Positions 25,512 through 34,429 of a stretch of DNA of 64,000 nucleotides are shown in pieces. Each line of letters begins with the position of its first letter. Position 1 is the stretch's first letter. The stretch lies in assembly GCA_964636125.1 (NCBI GenBank), contig CAZWPX010000018.1, forward strand, positions 1 through 64,000. The letters run 5' to 3'. Position numbers and translations under genes: made by a program. The stretch comes from CAJINA01 sp964636125 (lineage in GTDB: Bacteria; Desulfobacterota; Desulfobacteria; Desulfobacterales; CAJINA01). The notes beneath the pieces are model-generated. The model had not been told where the DNA came from and made no database searches. It worked only from the letters and a program-made list of their open reading frames with translations.

Positions 25512-27374
25512 TTACAGAATTTTGAGCCGTTTTAGCACAGTTTGAGTCGGAATGCCGTTGCTGTCATAGCCGCGCAGGGCATAATACTCCGGCAGCATTT
25601 TGGACAGCGGCACGGTTTTATTTTCCGGGTCGGAAAGTCGTCCCTCCTTAAGCAGTCGTGGGGGCAGTGTGTCGCCGGATCGGTCGATGCCCTCGCGCGT
25701 GTTCATGTATCTTTCCAGAACATGGATGCGCTCACCAGCCCGGATAAAGCCATTGCGTGACAGGTGCAGACCGGTCACCGTATTCCAGAATCCTCTGTAG
25801 ATTGAAAAATCAACCAGCGGAATCGCAATCTGGGGCAGAACCTGCATCAGCAGGCCCAGGATGCGGTCCGGCGTATACTTGCTCAGGGGCGACTCCATTA
25901 AATAGGCGTACATGGTAAAATGGCAGGTCTGCAAAGAATTGATGCAGCAGGTCAGATCCTCAAAATATTTCACCCACCGAGCTTTATGGGTCGTGACATC
26001 GGCTTTGAGCAATTTGAAATAGATCTCCTGGCCTATCAGATAAGCCGAGAGATGACAGCCGCCGCGGTTGGCCACCGCATAGGCCAACCCCTGCCCGAAA
26101 CTGCCCCGGGGGTCATAGGCCGCCATTTCAAGCCCTTTGACATGCATGGCGAAAGCCTCGCCACCGTATTTTCGTGACAATTCCCGGCTGCCCATGGCCA
26201 TTTCAGCCCCGAATCCATCCAGATTGGCGATATCTTCTAATGCTTGCGAGACGCCCACAGTCGAACCAAAGCGCAAATCGCTGGTCACAAGCCCTTTCTC
26301 CGCGGCCTCCATAACCCAGGACAGGGTACCGCCGGCAGAAATTGTATCCAGCCCCAGGCGCCCGCAGATCTGGTTCCATAGGGCGATCTGCTCCGGGTCA
26401 AAAATTCCCAGGCTGGTGCCGAGCAGGCCAATGGTTTCATATTCGGGGACGGCCATCTGTTCACCGTTGAAAGTGCCCTTGTGGCCACAGCGGATCGTGC
26501 AGGGTTTGCAGGTCTGGTGCCGGGTGCTGTACTCGCTCGCCATGGTCTCACCGGCTACCCGATCCCCCTGGGCATGCCAACCGTCCTGAAAATTGTGAAC
26601 CGGCAGCATATTGCTTTTGAGGACAGGCCTGACATTGGCATTGGTGCCGAATTTGCGATAAGCGTTGCCGGTCATCTCGTTTTGTTTGATATAAACCGCG
26701 GCTCTTTTCTTGATCGCGGCAAACCCTTTGGGGTCAAAGGGACGTATGCGTACGGCGCCACCCCGGGCCACCACCGCTTTCAGTTTTTTTGATCCCATGA
26801 CAGCACCCAGGCCGCCGCGCCCTAAAAAGCGATGCCCGGCCGCAATATTGGCAAACCGGACCAGGTTCTCACCTGCCGGGCCGATCACCAGGGCGGCGGT
26901 TTTTTTCTCTTCCAGGGCTTGCTGGGCATCCGGTATCTCCCGACCCCACAAATGGGCGCCGTCCTCAAATTTTGCACCGCTTGCATCGATCACCAAACAG
27001 GTCGGCGCGGACGCCTGGCCAGTGATGAGCAATCCATCCCATCCGGCTGTTTTTAACATCATGCCAAAAGGACCGCCGCAGGAAGAAGTTCCCAGAATAC
27101 CTGTCAGCGGCGACTTGGCAATGGCTTCGAAGCGCCCGGAACAGGGCGCGCCGGTGCCCATGAGAATCCCGGGCATCAATGCAATGATATTTTGGGGCCC
27201 CAAGGGGTCACACCCCGGTTGGAGTCGATCAAAAAGAAGTTTGAGGCCCAATCCCTTAGCACCGAGAAAGAGCCGTCTTTCCCATTCGGAAACCTCATAA
27301 ACGGAAAAAGTTGCCTGGCTCAGATCAACTTTCAGTATCCTGTTGCTGGTCCCCTTTATTTCCTTTGTCTCCAT
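25512..27374 (-). CDS. aor: Tungsten-type aldehyde:ferredoxin oxidoreductase
   Basis: A 620-residue AOR-family enzyme that oxidises aldehydes to acids with ferredoxin, using a bis-pterin tungsten (or molybdenum) centre and one [4Fe-4S] cluster. The N-terminal pterin domain has GAKGLGLKLLFDRL, GAPCSGRFEAIAKSPLTG and SSCGGPFG. The cluster cysteines are CKPCTIRC (about residues 288-295) plus a late Cys in the LTCCINSLQTC region (about 485-495). GGLGAVMGSKKLKA is also conserved. Cytoplasmic. Physiologically it would feed acids to, or draw acids from, the acyl-CoA synthetases in this window. It is monocistronic, with a weak ribosome site and a hairpin in its leader. Confidence 0.92.
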   Translation of the reverse strand: METKEIKGTSNRILKVDLSQATFSVYEVSEWERRLFLGAKGLGLKLLFDRLQPGCDPLGPQNIIALMPGILMGTGAPCSGRFEAIAKSPLTGILGTSSCGGPFGMMLKTAGWDGLLITGQASAPTCLVIDASGAKFEDGAHLWGREIPDAQQALEEKKTAALVIGPAGENLVRFANIAAGHRFLGRGGLGAVMGSKKLKAVVARGGAVRIRPFDPKGFAAIKKRAAVYIKQNEMTGNAYRKFGTNANVRPVLKSNMLPVHNFQDGWHAQGDRVAGETMASEYSTRHQTCKPCTIRCGHKGTFNGEQMAVPEYETIGLLGTSLGIFDPEQIALWNQICGRLGLDTISAGGTLSWVMEAAEKGLVTSDLRFGSTVGVSQALEDIANLDGFGAEMAMGSRELSRKYGGEAFAMHVKGLEMAAYDPRGSFGQGLAYAVANRGGCHLSAYLIGQEIYFKLLKADVTTHKARWVKYFEDLTCCINSLQTCHFTMYAYLMESPLSKYTPDRILGLLMQVLPQIAIPLVDFSIYRGFWNTVTGLHLSRNGFIRAGERIHVLERYMNTREGIDRSGDTLPPRLLKEGRLSDPENKTVPLSKMLPEYYALRGYDSNGIPTQTVLKRLKIL

Positions 27375-27680
27375 CTAAAGGCACTTACCCCTTCAATCTT
27401 GGTTGTATTGGCCTGGTTTCCGATCGGGATAACTCCCGATAAAAGGAGATCAGCCGGTCAAGTGTTTATTCAGTCCTAAAACCTGGTCCCCAGGGCCAGG
27501 TCAGAGATAATTGGCTATGCCCTGCAGGCTGGGGCAAGTGTTATAAGTGATTTTGTATAAGGTATTCTACTGATTGTATAAAACCAACCAGCGGAGCGGA
27601 GTGACTCCAGAACTTTAGGCGTCCCGAAGCAAGTACCTTACGTGGTGCACTTTAGGTCACTTCAAACTTATCAATTCGGT
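27375..27680. other. 306-base intergenic region between aor and elbB
   Basis: Leader of aor (minus strand) and 3' region of elbB. A 7-bp hairpin (27423-27440) and a weaker ACCTGG/CCAGGT pair (27481-27501) are visible. No reading frame, tRNA or known riboswitch core was recognised. Confidence 0.5.
27423..27440 (-). promoter_or_regulatory. Hairpin in the aor leader
   Basis: ATCGGGA (27423-27429) pairs perfectly with TCCCGAT (27434-27440) over four bases, ending about 50 bases upstream of the aor ATG. It could be an operator or a leader-RNA stem; no T-run follows on the aor side. Confidence 0.4.
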
Positions 27681-28337
27681 CTAGCAAAGGGCCATCACCT
27701 GCTCCACCAGTTTCTCAATTCCCACGGCGACCTCTTTGATGCCGGGTCCCAGCATGTAGGCCGGGGTTGTGACAATTTTGTTCTTGTGGTCCACATGTAT
27801 CTGGTCAACCGCACAATCTTTATGGACACCACCCATATTGCCGATGGCCGCAGCCGTACCGGTATCATTGCCAATGGTAACTTCCGGTGAACGGTCGGCG
27901 ATGGCCCGGACCAGCGTGGCCGGTGCGATGCACAAAGCCCCCACCGGTTTGCCGGCTGCCAGCATCTCAGCAATCACGCGCTGCACCTGGGGGTGAACCG
28001 CAGCCTTGGGTCCTTTCACTGCAAAATCACTCAGGTTCTTGGCAGCGCCAAAGCCCCCGGGAATGATCAGCGCGTCCATCTGGGAGGCGCTGACATCCGC
28101 AAGATTTACGATATCCCCCCGGGCAATCCGGGCGGATTCGACCAGGACGTTGCGATCTTCCTCACTCTCCGTCTGGGTGAGGTGATTCATCACGTGCAGC
28201 TGCTGCATATCAGGCGCCATGCAGGCAATCTCGGCACCCGCCCGGTCCAGGGCCAGCAGGGTCAACACGGATTCGTGAATTTCAGCCCCGTCATACACGC
28301 CGCAGCCGGACAACAGAACACCCACTTTTTTAGCCAT
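27681..28337 (-). CDS. elbB: ElbB-type DJ-1/PfpI glyoxalase-like protein
   Basis: A 218-residue protein of the DJ-1/PfpI superfamily, ElbB branch (isoprenoid biosynthesis glyoxalase ElbB). It starts MAKKVGVLLSGCGVYDGAEIHE with the family's acidic residue, has IIPGGFGAAKNL, and the nucleophile elbow VGALCIAPATLV with the reactive cysteine (about residue 138). ElbB proteins act on glyoxals or modulate isoprenoid synthesis; the physiological substrate is not settled. GGAGGTG precedes the ATG. It lies 69 bases downstream of a hotdog thioesterase gene, probably in one transcript. Confidence 0.9.
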   Translation of the reverse strand: MAKKVGVLLSGCGVYDGAEIHESVLTLLALDRAGAEIACMAPDMQQLHVMNHLTQTESEEDRNVLVESARIARGDIVNLADVSASQMDALIIPGGFGAAKNLSDFAVKGPKAAVHPQVQRVIAEMLAAGKPVGALCIAPATLVRAIADRSPEVTIGNDTGTAAAIGNMGGVHKDCAVDQIHVDHKNKIVTTPAYMLGPGIKEVAVGIEKLVEQVMALC

Positions 28338-28406
28338 GTCACACCTCCAGTTATGAGTGAAAAGATCATTTGAAACGTTAGTTCAGTTCCAACTTGTTCG
28401 GGCCAA

Positions 28407-28793
28407 TCAGCCCGCAAGCACATGTTTTTCCAACACGAAGCAGGTAAAGGTGCCCTGGAATACCAGATCCTCGCCCAAGGCTACATCCACGGCCACGGTA
28501 TGCTTTTTACCTTTGATTTCCTCGGTCCGGGCAGTGGCCACCACAGTATCACCCACCCGTACCGGTTTTAAAAAGCGCGCCTCGGAACCTCCCAGGACCA
28601 CGTGAGGGTCATTGACCGCGATCATGGCTGCATGGTCAGCCAGCCCAAAAATAAAGCCTCCGTGAACCAGTCCCGGACTGTCAACCGCCATATCGGCACT
28701 GGTCTTCATGGTGACCCTGCTTCCCCCGTTTTCCGCCTGGATTGGCATCCCGCATAGCCGCTGGTCAATCTGTTCGTGTGTCCTGATGTCCAT
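28407..28793 (-). CDS. Hotdog-fold (PaaI-like) thioesterase
   Basis: A 128-residue single hotdog domain. The PaaI-type core is visible: VHGGFIFGLADHAAMIAVND (about residues 43-62, HGG catalytic loop plus central helix) followed by SEARFLKPVRVGDTVVATAR. It probably hydrolyses acyl-CoA esters or acts on aromatic or short acyl chains. The ATG at 28793 is chosen because GGAGGT lies four bases before it; a GTG two codons upstream would sit on the ribosome site. It is upstream of elbB and may be co-transcribed. Confidence 0.82.
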   Translation of the reverse strand: MDIRTHEQIDQRLCGMPIQAENGGSRVTMKTSADMAVDSPGLVHGGFIFGLADHAAMIAVNDPHVVLGGSEARFLKPVRVGDTVVATARTEEIKGKKHTVAVDVALGEDLVFQGTFTCFVLEKHVLAG

Positions 28794-28943
28794 TACCACC
28801 TCCGGTGAAAAGCCAAACGGTTAATGGAAACTCACACTTATCTGATTATAAACTGAAAAATTACCTGTGTCCCGCCCCAGTCGCTTATTAACAGATTATA
28901 GCCTGGAGTTCAAATTAAGCTTGACAAAGAGTCTGATTTATTT

Positions 28944-28964
28944 TTGAGTAGGTATACTACTCAA
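28944..28964. promoter_or_regulatory. Perfect 8-bp inverted repeat, probable operator of the polysaccharide-locus regulator
   Basis: TTGAGTAG (28944-28951) and CTACTCAA (28957-28964) are exact reverse complements around a 5-base centre (GTATA). The centre and right arm contain TATACT (28953-28958), a plausible -10 box. A perfect TTGACA sits at 28921-28926, but its distance (26 bases) is too long for the pair to work together. The repeat ends 18 bases before the regulator ATG, so a protein bound here would block transcription, which suits autoregulation. Confidence 0.6.
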
Positions 28965-28982
28965 TAAGCATTTGGCGGTCAC

Positions 28983-29540
28983 ATGGATAATCTTTTTCAG
29001 GGACTCATAGCATCAAAAACGAGAATCAAACTGCTCACGAGATTCTTTTTCAATCCCTTGACCCAATCATATTTGCGGGAACTGGCCAAGGAGTTCAGCC
29101 TCTCCACCAACTCGGTAAGGGAAGAATTAAACCAGCTAACCAAGACCCAGCTCCTGATTTCTGAAAAAAAGGGGCGCCAGGTACTCTATAGTGCCAATAC
29201 CGAACATCCTTTGTTTCCTGAATTAAAATCAATGGTTGCCAAAGTCATGGGGATCAATCAGGTCATCGATTCAATCGTTACACGATTGGGTGATCTGGAG
29301 AAGGCTTACCTGATTGATGATTATGCCGAAGGCAAAGACACCGGTATCCTTGATCTGGTCCTGGTGGGGGCTATTGATCAATACCACCTGAACGATTTGA
29401 GCAGGAAAACTGAACGCTACATTAATCGCAAAATTCGACCGCTGGTATTGTCCCGGTCTGAGTTTGGTGATTTTCTACCCAAGTTGAAACAGCGTCCACA
29501 TCTTTTGATCTGGAAAGGAAAAGACGTAGCGACCGATTAA
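28983..29540 (+). CDS. Winged-helix regulator with nucleotidyltransferase-like C-terminal domain
   Basis: A 185-residue protein. Residues 1-85 form a winged helix: SKTRIKLLTRFFFNP, then LRELAKEFSLSTNSVREELNQL (recognition region), then the wing KKGRQVLYSANTEHP. The C-terminal part (about 95-185) looks like the degenerate MNT-type nucleotidyltransferase fold (YLIDDYAEGKDTGILDLVLVG), without the GSxxxGxxxxxSDxDL catalytic motif, so it is probably a ligand sensor. It is the first gene of the polysaccharide locus and has a perfect inverted repeat 18 bases upstream, which points to autorepression and control of the locus. Family assignment is moderate; the ligand is unknown. Confidence 0.7.
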   Translation: MDNLFQGLIASKTRIKLLTRFFFNPLTQSYLRELAKEFSLSTNSVREELNQLTKTQLLISEKKGRQVLYSANTEHPLFPELKSMVAKVMGINQVIDSIVTRLGDLEKAYLIDDYAEGKDTGILDLVLVGAIDQYHLNDLSRKTERYINRKIRPLVLSRSEFGDFLPKLKQRPHLLIWKGKDVATD

Positions 29541-29651
29541 TACCGGAACGGGTATGGATCAAGGCCAGGTAGCCTTAGAATTATTGATATATTGTATTAT
29601 TTCTTTTAGTTATATAGTTTTGCCTTTGTAACTTAATGGGCGGAGCTATCC

Positions 29652-30797
29652 TTGCATGCTGTCGCTGAAACCCTAGAGACACAGCCATTCATTGGAGAAA
29701 ATACTTTGAAAATTCCCTGGGCCAAACTTTACATGGATGAAGCTGAAATTGAACGGGTTCTGGAGGTTCTGAAATCAAACTGGGTTTCGATGGGAAAGCG
29801 GGTCAAAGAGTTTGAAGCGCACATGGCGCGCCATGTGGAAGTTCAGCATGCCGTTGCAGTCAACTCCGGAACCGCAGCCCTTGATACCGCCTTAAAATGC
29901 ATCGGCATTCAGCCCGGTGACGAGGTTATCATCCCCGCCCTGGCCTATATCGCCACAGCCAATTCAGTTTTATACCAGCATGCGACACCCGTATTTGCCG
30001 ACATTGATCCAAAGAACAGCAACATAGATGCCAATGACGTCAAGGCGAAGATCACCCCGCGGACAAAATGCATCATTGCCATTGACTACGGCGGTCACGC
30101 AGCTGACTTTGACGAGCTGGAACAAATTGGCAAGAATCATCGTATTGCTTTGGTTGAAGACGGTGCCCCCGGGCTGGGAGGAACTTACCGGGGCAGGCAA
30201 AACTGTTCTCACGGGGATATAGCCATCACGAGTTTCCATACGGCCAAAATTTTCACAACGGTTGAAGGCGGCATGCTGTTCACGGACAACGACGACTTTG
30301 CGGAGACAGCCAGGATCATTCGTTCCCAGGGTGAAGATCCGGGGGAAAAATATGCCCACCCGTTGGTGGGGCATAACTATCGGATGACTGAAATTAACGC
30401 TGCCATCGGCCTGGCCCAGATGAACCGTGCCCAAGAGGTTTTGGCCGCCCGCAAAGCAGCGGCAGACTACTACCTGTCGAGGCTTGAAAATCACGCTGAT
30501 ATAAAACTGCCCCGGGTCGAGTCCCAGGTCGGACATGCATGGTTTCTTTTCCCGATTCAGATTAAAAACCGGGACGCCGTAAAACAACGTCTCACTGAAC
30601 ACGGAATTGAAACGAATGTCTCCTGGCCCCACCCTATCTATGACCAGAAGCCGTTTTCCAAATATAAACAGGGCGTCTGTGCCGTGAGCGAAAGAGCTGC
30701 CAGCCGCATTCTGTGCCTGCCGATGTTCTTCGGAATTTCAAAGAAGGAACAGGATTATGTTATCGAACACCTGCTGGCGGCCATCGAAAGAGCCTGA
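29652..30797 (+). CDS. DegT/DnrJ/EryC1/StrS sugar aminotransferase (first)
   Basis: A 381-residue PLP enzyme that transfers an amino group to a nucleotide-linked keto-sugar. The motifs are NSGTAALDTALKCIGI (phosphate-binding loop), GDEVIIPALAYIATANS, VEDGAPGLGGTYRG, and SFHTAKIFTTVEGGML with the PLP lysine (about residue 200). The best start is TTG at 29652 with GGCGGAG upstream; a later ATG would trim the N-terminal arm. It stands 111 bases after the regulator and before an epimerase/dehydratase, so the pair may make an amino sugar. Fold and cofactor are firm; sugar identity is unknown. Confidence 0.88.
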   Translation: MHAVAETLETQPFIGENTLKIPWAKLYMDEAEIERVLEVLKSNWVSMGKRVKEFEAHMARHVEVQHAVAVNSGTAALDTALKCIGIQPGDEVIIPALAYIATANSVLYQHATPVFADIDPKNSNIDANDVKAKITPRTKCIIAIDYGGHAADFDELEQIGKNHRIALVEDGAPGLGGTYRGRQNCSHGDIAITSFHTAKIFTTVEGGMLFTDNDDFAETARIIRSQGEDPGEKYAHPLVGHNYRMTEINAAIGLAQMNRAQEVLAARKAAADYYLSRLENHADIKLPRVESQVGHAWFLFPIQIKNRDAVKQRLTEHGIETNVSWPHPIYDQKPFSKYKQGVCAVSERAASRILCLPMFFGISKKEQDYVIEHLLAAIERA

Positions 30798-30875
30798 GCA
30801 GATGCAGGGCCTACCCACATCAACCAAGAGACGGAATCACTTATACAAAATCAGCCAACCCGATAAAGGAAAACC

Positions 30876-31808
30876 ATGAACATCCTCATCACCGGCGGCG
30901 CCGGATATATCGGTTCGGTATTGGTGCCCGCCCTGCTTGGCGAGAATCACCAGGTAACCGTTATCGACAATTTCATGTATGGGCAGGCAGCGCTCCTGGA
31001 CTGCTGTTATCACAAAAACCTCACCATTATCCGGGGCGATGTCCGCGATAAGGCGCTTACAGAAAAATACCTGGCCGCGGCGGACTGCATCATTCCGCTG
31101 GCCTGCCTGGTGGGCGCCCCACTCTGCAATCGGGATCCCGAGGCCGCCCGAGCTATCAATTACGATGCCATCGCCGACCTTCTCAAGCAAAAAAGCCAGG
31201 ATCAGATCATACTTTTCCCGACGACCAACAGCGGTTACGGGATAGGCAAAGCCGACATCTTCTGTACCGAGGAGACACCCCTGAACCCGATTTCCCTGTA
31301 TGGAAAACTCAAGGTGGACATCGAGGGGCTCCTGCTTGATACCGGCGGGGTCATTACCTATCGCCTGGCTACTGTTTTTGGCATCAGCCCGAGGATGCGC
31401 ATTGACCTTCTGGTGAACGACTTTACCTACCGGGCCGTCACGGATGCTTTCATCGTCCTGTTCGAGGCGCATTTCAAACGCAACTATATCCACATCCGGG
31501 ATGTGGCCCGGGTATTTATTCACGGCCTTGAAAATTTCGAAACCATGCGGGATCAACCCTATAATGTAGGGTTGTCCGACGCCAACCTCTCAAAATGGGA
31601 GCTTTGTGAAGAGATCGCCAAGGTTGTTCCCGGATTCTACTTTGTTGAATCCGAAATTGGTGAAGACCCGGATAAACGCAATTATATTGTCAGCAACGAT
31701 CGCATCGAATCCACTGGTTTTAAACCGGCCTTCAGTCTGCAGAATGGCATCAGGGAACTGGTTAAAGGGTATCAGGTTATCAGGAAAAGTGGTTTCAGCA
31801 ATGTATAG
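30876..31808 (+). CDS. NAD-dependent sugar-nucleotide epimerase/dehydratase
   Basis: A 310-residue extended short-chain dehydrogenase. It begins MNILITGGAGYIGSVLVP (NAD-binding loop), has TTNSGYGIG (catalytic Thr/Ser strand) and YGKLK as the YxxxK motif (about residue 148), then RLATVFGISPRMR and NYIHIRDVAR. The pattern matches epimerases and dehydratases acting on nucleotide sugars, but the exact reaction (4-epimerase or 4,6-dehydratase) is not determined. AAAGGAAA precedes the ATG. It lies between an aminotransferase and UDP-galactopyranose mutase. Confidence 0.87.
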   Translation: MNILITGGAGYIGSVLVPALLGENHQVTVIDNFMYGQAALLDCCYHKNLTIIRGDVRDKALTEKYLAAADCIIPLACLVGAPLCNRDPEAARAINYDAIADLLKQKSQDQIILFPTTNSGYGIGKADIFCTEETPLNPISLYGKLKVDIEGLLLDTGGVITYRLATVFGISPRMRIDLLVNDFTYRAVTDAFIVLFEAHFKRNYIHIRDVARVFIHGLENFETMRDQPYNVGLSDANLSKWELCEEIAKVVPGFYFVESEIGEDPDKRNYIVSNDRIESTGFKPAFSLQNGIRELVKGYQVIRKSGFSNV

Positions 31809-31846
31809 CCCGGTAATGGTGCCCCCCCTAAAGCCAATGAAGTGGT

Positions 31847-32989
31847 ATGGACCTGAATAACTTCAAATACATCGTAGTGGGAGCTGGCTTTTTTGGAGCG
31901 ACCATTGCTGAAAGGATCGCACAGGAGCTGAAGGCAAAAGTCCTGGTGATCGAAAAACGCAATCATACGGGCGGCAATTCCCATAGTGAAATCGACGCTG
32001 AAACCGGGATTGAATACCATAAGTACGGATCCCACATTTTTCACACATCCAATCGCCAGGTTTGGGCGTATATCAATCGATTTTCCCGGTTTTCCAATTA
32101 CCGACACAGGGTTTTTGCAAACCAAGCCGGGCGGGTCTACGCCTTTCCCATAAACCTGTCAACTGTCAATGATTTTTTTGCTCAAGCCCTGCGGCCCTAC
32201 GAAGTAGAGCCCTTTTTACGGCAAAAAGGTGAAATTCAAAACATTTCAGATCCACAGAATTTTTATGAAAAAGCCATCTCCAGTATCGGAATTTCTCTCT
32301 ACGAGGCCTTTATAGAGGGGTACACAAAAAAGCAATGGCAAACAGACCCCCGGAACCTGCCCCCGGGACTTTTTGACAGATTGATCATTCGAAAAAACTA
32401 CCTCAACGATTACTTTGACGACCCCTTCCAGGGAATCCCGAGTCAAGGTTATGGCGCTCTTTTCAGGGAGCTGTTAAACCACAAACGGATCACGGTGCGG
32501 ACAGGGATCGATTTTTTTGATCTGGCCCCCTCCATACCCGGTGAAACCCTGATTATATTTTCAGGCCCGATTGACCGGTATTTCAACTACCAGCATGGCA
32601 AACTCGGCTGGCGAACCCTGCAGTTTGAACGCAGGGTGTACGCATACGAGGATTTTCAGGGAACCGCGGTGATGAACTATGCCGACGAGGCCGTGCCATA
32701 TACACGGACCCACGAGTTTCGGCATTATCACCCGGAACGCCAAATCGCTAACAAGACCCTGGTTTTCAGGGAGTATCCAAAGCCGGTGGGGGTGTCCAAC
32801 ACCCCCTATTACCCGAACAACACCCGCCAGGATAGAAAGCTCCTGGAAAGATACCATGCAGCAGCTGCCCAAATCCCGAATGTCCTTTTTGGGGGTCGCC
32901 TGGGGTCCTATTGCTACCTGAACATGGATGAGGCCATCGCAAACGCATTCCATCTTTTTGAAAACCGAATCCAACCGCTTTCAGCCTGA
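31847..32989 (+). CDS. glf: UDP-galactopyranose mutase
   Basis: A 380-residue FAD enzyme that converts UDP-galactopyranose to UDP-galactofuranose. The FAD loop is YIVVGAGFFGATIAERIA (residues 8-25), followed by EKRNHTGGNSHSE, then YGSHIFHTSN, FPINLSTVNDFF, YTKKQWQTDPRNL and a late active-site block with GRLGSYCYLNMDEAI. Length and motifs are standard. It implies that the polysaccharide contains galactofuranose. It is followed 10 bases later by a radical SAM gene. Confidence 0.95.
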   Translation: MDLNNFKYIVVGAGFFGATIAERIAQELKAKVLVIEKRNHTGGNSHSEIDAETGIEYHKYGSHIFHTSNRQVWAYINRFSRFSNYRHRVFANQAGRVYAFPINLSTVNDFFAQALRPYEVEPFLRQKGEIQNISDPQNFYEKAISSIGISLYEAFIEGYTKKQWQTDPRNLPPGLFDRLIIRKNYLNDYFDDPFQGIPSQGYGALFRELLNHKRITVRTGIDFFDLAPSIPGETLIIFSGPIDRYFNYQHGKLGWRTLQFERRVYAYEDFQGTAVMNYADEAVPYTRTHEFRHYHPERQIANKTLVFREYPKPVGVSNTPYYPNNTRQDRKLLERYHAAAAQIPNVLFGGRLGSYCYLNMDEAIANAFHLFENRIQPLSA

Positions 32990-32999
32990 CAGGAAAATT

Positions 33000-34376
33000 A
33001 TGCACCTGAATCATATCGACCGCAGCCGCATCATCATCCTCAACCTGCCCACCGAACACCTGAAATCAGACACAGAGATAATGGCACGGGGGCCGCTCTC
33101 CATCCATTCATACCTGCGTAAAAACGGACTCGATTCGATCCTGGTGGATCTGGCCGGAACCCGGGAGGAGTTGTGGCCCATGATACCGGATGCGGATCTA
33201 TACGGAATTTCGACGGTAACCTGCCAGGTTTTCTACGCCGAAAAACTGGCGGCCTTCTTAAAATCCAGAAATCCCCGGGCCGTTGTTATTATGGGCGGCG
33301 CTCACGCCATCGCCCTGCCCGCAGACTGCCTGAAAAACCGCAATGCGGATGTGGTCGCCCTGGGAGAAGGCGAGCATTGTGTTTTTGATTTGATGGATGG
33401 CGGCAAACCCCTTGCGGAGATACCTGGATTCGCATACCTGGACAGGGTCGGGACCGTCGTCAGCACCGGCAAAAGGTCCCTGGAGAAGGATATCGAACAA
33501 TTTTATCCGCTCCGTTTTCAGGATTATGGTATTTACCGCTACCTGCATCCGCAGACATATAAATTTTTTAACCGCAGTGAAAAAGATCTGCAGCTCAATG
33601 TCATGCTCAGCCGCGGCTGCTATGGCGGCTGCAAGTTCTGTATGAGCGGGCAAACCGGTGCGAAAAGCATCCGGCACCGCAACATTGCCCGGGCGGTGGA
33701 TGAGTTGATCCAATACAAACAACGCTGGGGCATCAACCGGGTCTATTTCGACGACGACGAAATGCTCTCCAAACGGAGTATGTTTGAGGCGCTGTGTGAT
33801 GAAATGCCGCGCAGCGGCCTCGACTGGCTCTGCCTGGGCAGAACGGATCGGGTTAACCGGCACAAGCTCGAACGCATGGTGGCTGCCGGGTGCACCGGAA
33901 TCGTATACGGCATTGAACATTTCTCTGATCGGGTCCTCACCGGCCTGGGTAAGGGCAACACCGCCGGCCAGAACTACCGGGCGCTGATTCAGACCGCTGA
34001 ATACGATTTGAAGGTTCGGGCTCAGATGATGACTGGCTGTCTCCCCTACGAAACCTGGGAAGACGTCAAACTCACAGCCGCATTTGTCAAACGAATCATT
34101 AACGAAACAGACGGCCGGGTCAAATTCAGCTTTCATATTTTTCAGCCCCTGCCAGGCACTGCATCATACGCAGAAGCCCTGAATTGCCCGGAATATTACA
34201 ACCCCGCAAGGTTGACCGATTTTTCAGAATTTCAAACCGTCGGAGATTTTCAGAAGCATGCAACCGGCGGCACTGGCAAACGCCCGCGCATCGCCCACCG
34301 CAATGCCCAACAGGTATTCGAATGGTATGATTACCTGGTGGAGGCTGCCGGTGAGGCCGAAATAGGCAGGGCCTGA
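33000..34376 (+). CDS. B12-binding-type radical SAM protein (first)
   Basis: A 458-residue enzyme. Residues 1-170 form a cobalamin-binding-type Rossmann domain (SIHSYLRKNGLDSILVDLAG, DLYGISTVTCQVFYAEKLA, VVIMGGAHAIALP, ADVVALGEGE). The radical SAM core carries CYGGCKFC (CxxxCxxC) at about residues 205-212, then YFDDDEML and GIVYGIEHFSDRVL. ATG 33000 is chosen because AGGAAAA precedes it and it follows the glf stop by 10 bases; an earlier start would overlap glf. Relatives include methyltransferases and cyclising enzymes; the substrate here is probably a sugar or lipid intermediate. Confidence 0.85.
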   Translation: MHLNHIDRSRIIILNLPTEHLKSDTEIMARGPLSIHSYLRKNGLDSILVDLAGTREELWPMIPDADLYGISTVTCQVFYAEKLAAFLKSRNPRAVVIMGGAHAIALPADCLKNRNADVVALGEGEHCVFDLMDGGKPLAEIPGFAYLDRVGTVVSTGKRSLEKDIEQFYPLRFQDYGIYRYLHPQTYKFFNRSEKDLQLNVMLSRGCYGGCKFCMSGQTGAKSIRHRNIARAVDELIQYKQRWGINRVYFDDDEMLSKRSMFEALCDEMPRSGLDWLCLGRTDRVNRHKLERMVAAGCTGIVYGIEHFSDRVLTGLGKGNTAGQNYRALIQTAEYDLKVRAQMMTGCLPYETWEDVKLTAAFVKRIINETDGRVKFSFHIFQPLPGTASYAEALNCPEYYNPARLTDFSEFQTVGDFQKHATGGTGKRPRIAHRNAQQVFEWYDYLVEAAGEAEIGRA

Positions 34377-34429
34377 TCCAACCCCTTACCGTCGCTCGTT
34401 AAAAGTACGGCGACAATTCACCTGGACTT

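Noticed and set aside
28921..28958. TTGACA plus TATACT as one sigma70 promoter for the regulator
   Set aside because: The boxes are 26 bases apart, far from the usual 16-18, so they cannot be one promoter without other factors.
29630..29655. GGGCGGAGCTATCC as an ops/JUMPstart element for RfaH-type antitermination
   Set aside because: It does not match the ops core GGCGGTAGCGT, and the GGCGGAG part is explained as the ribosome site of the first aminotransferase.
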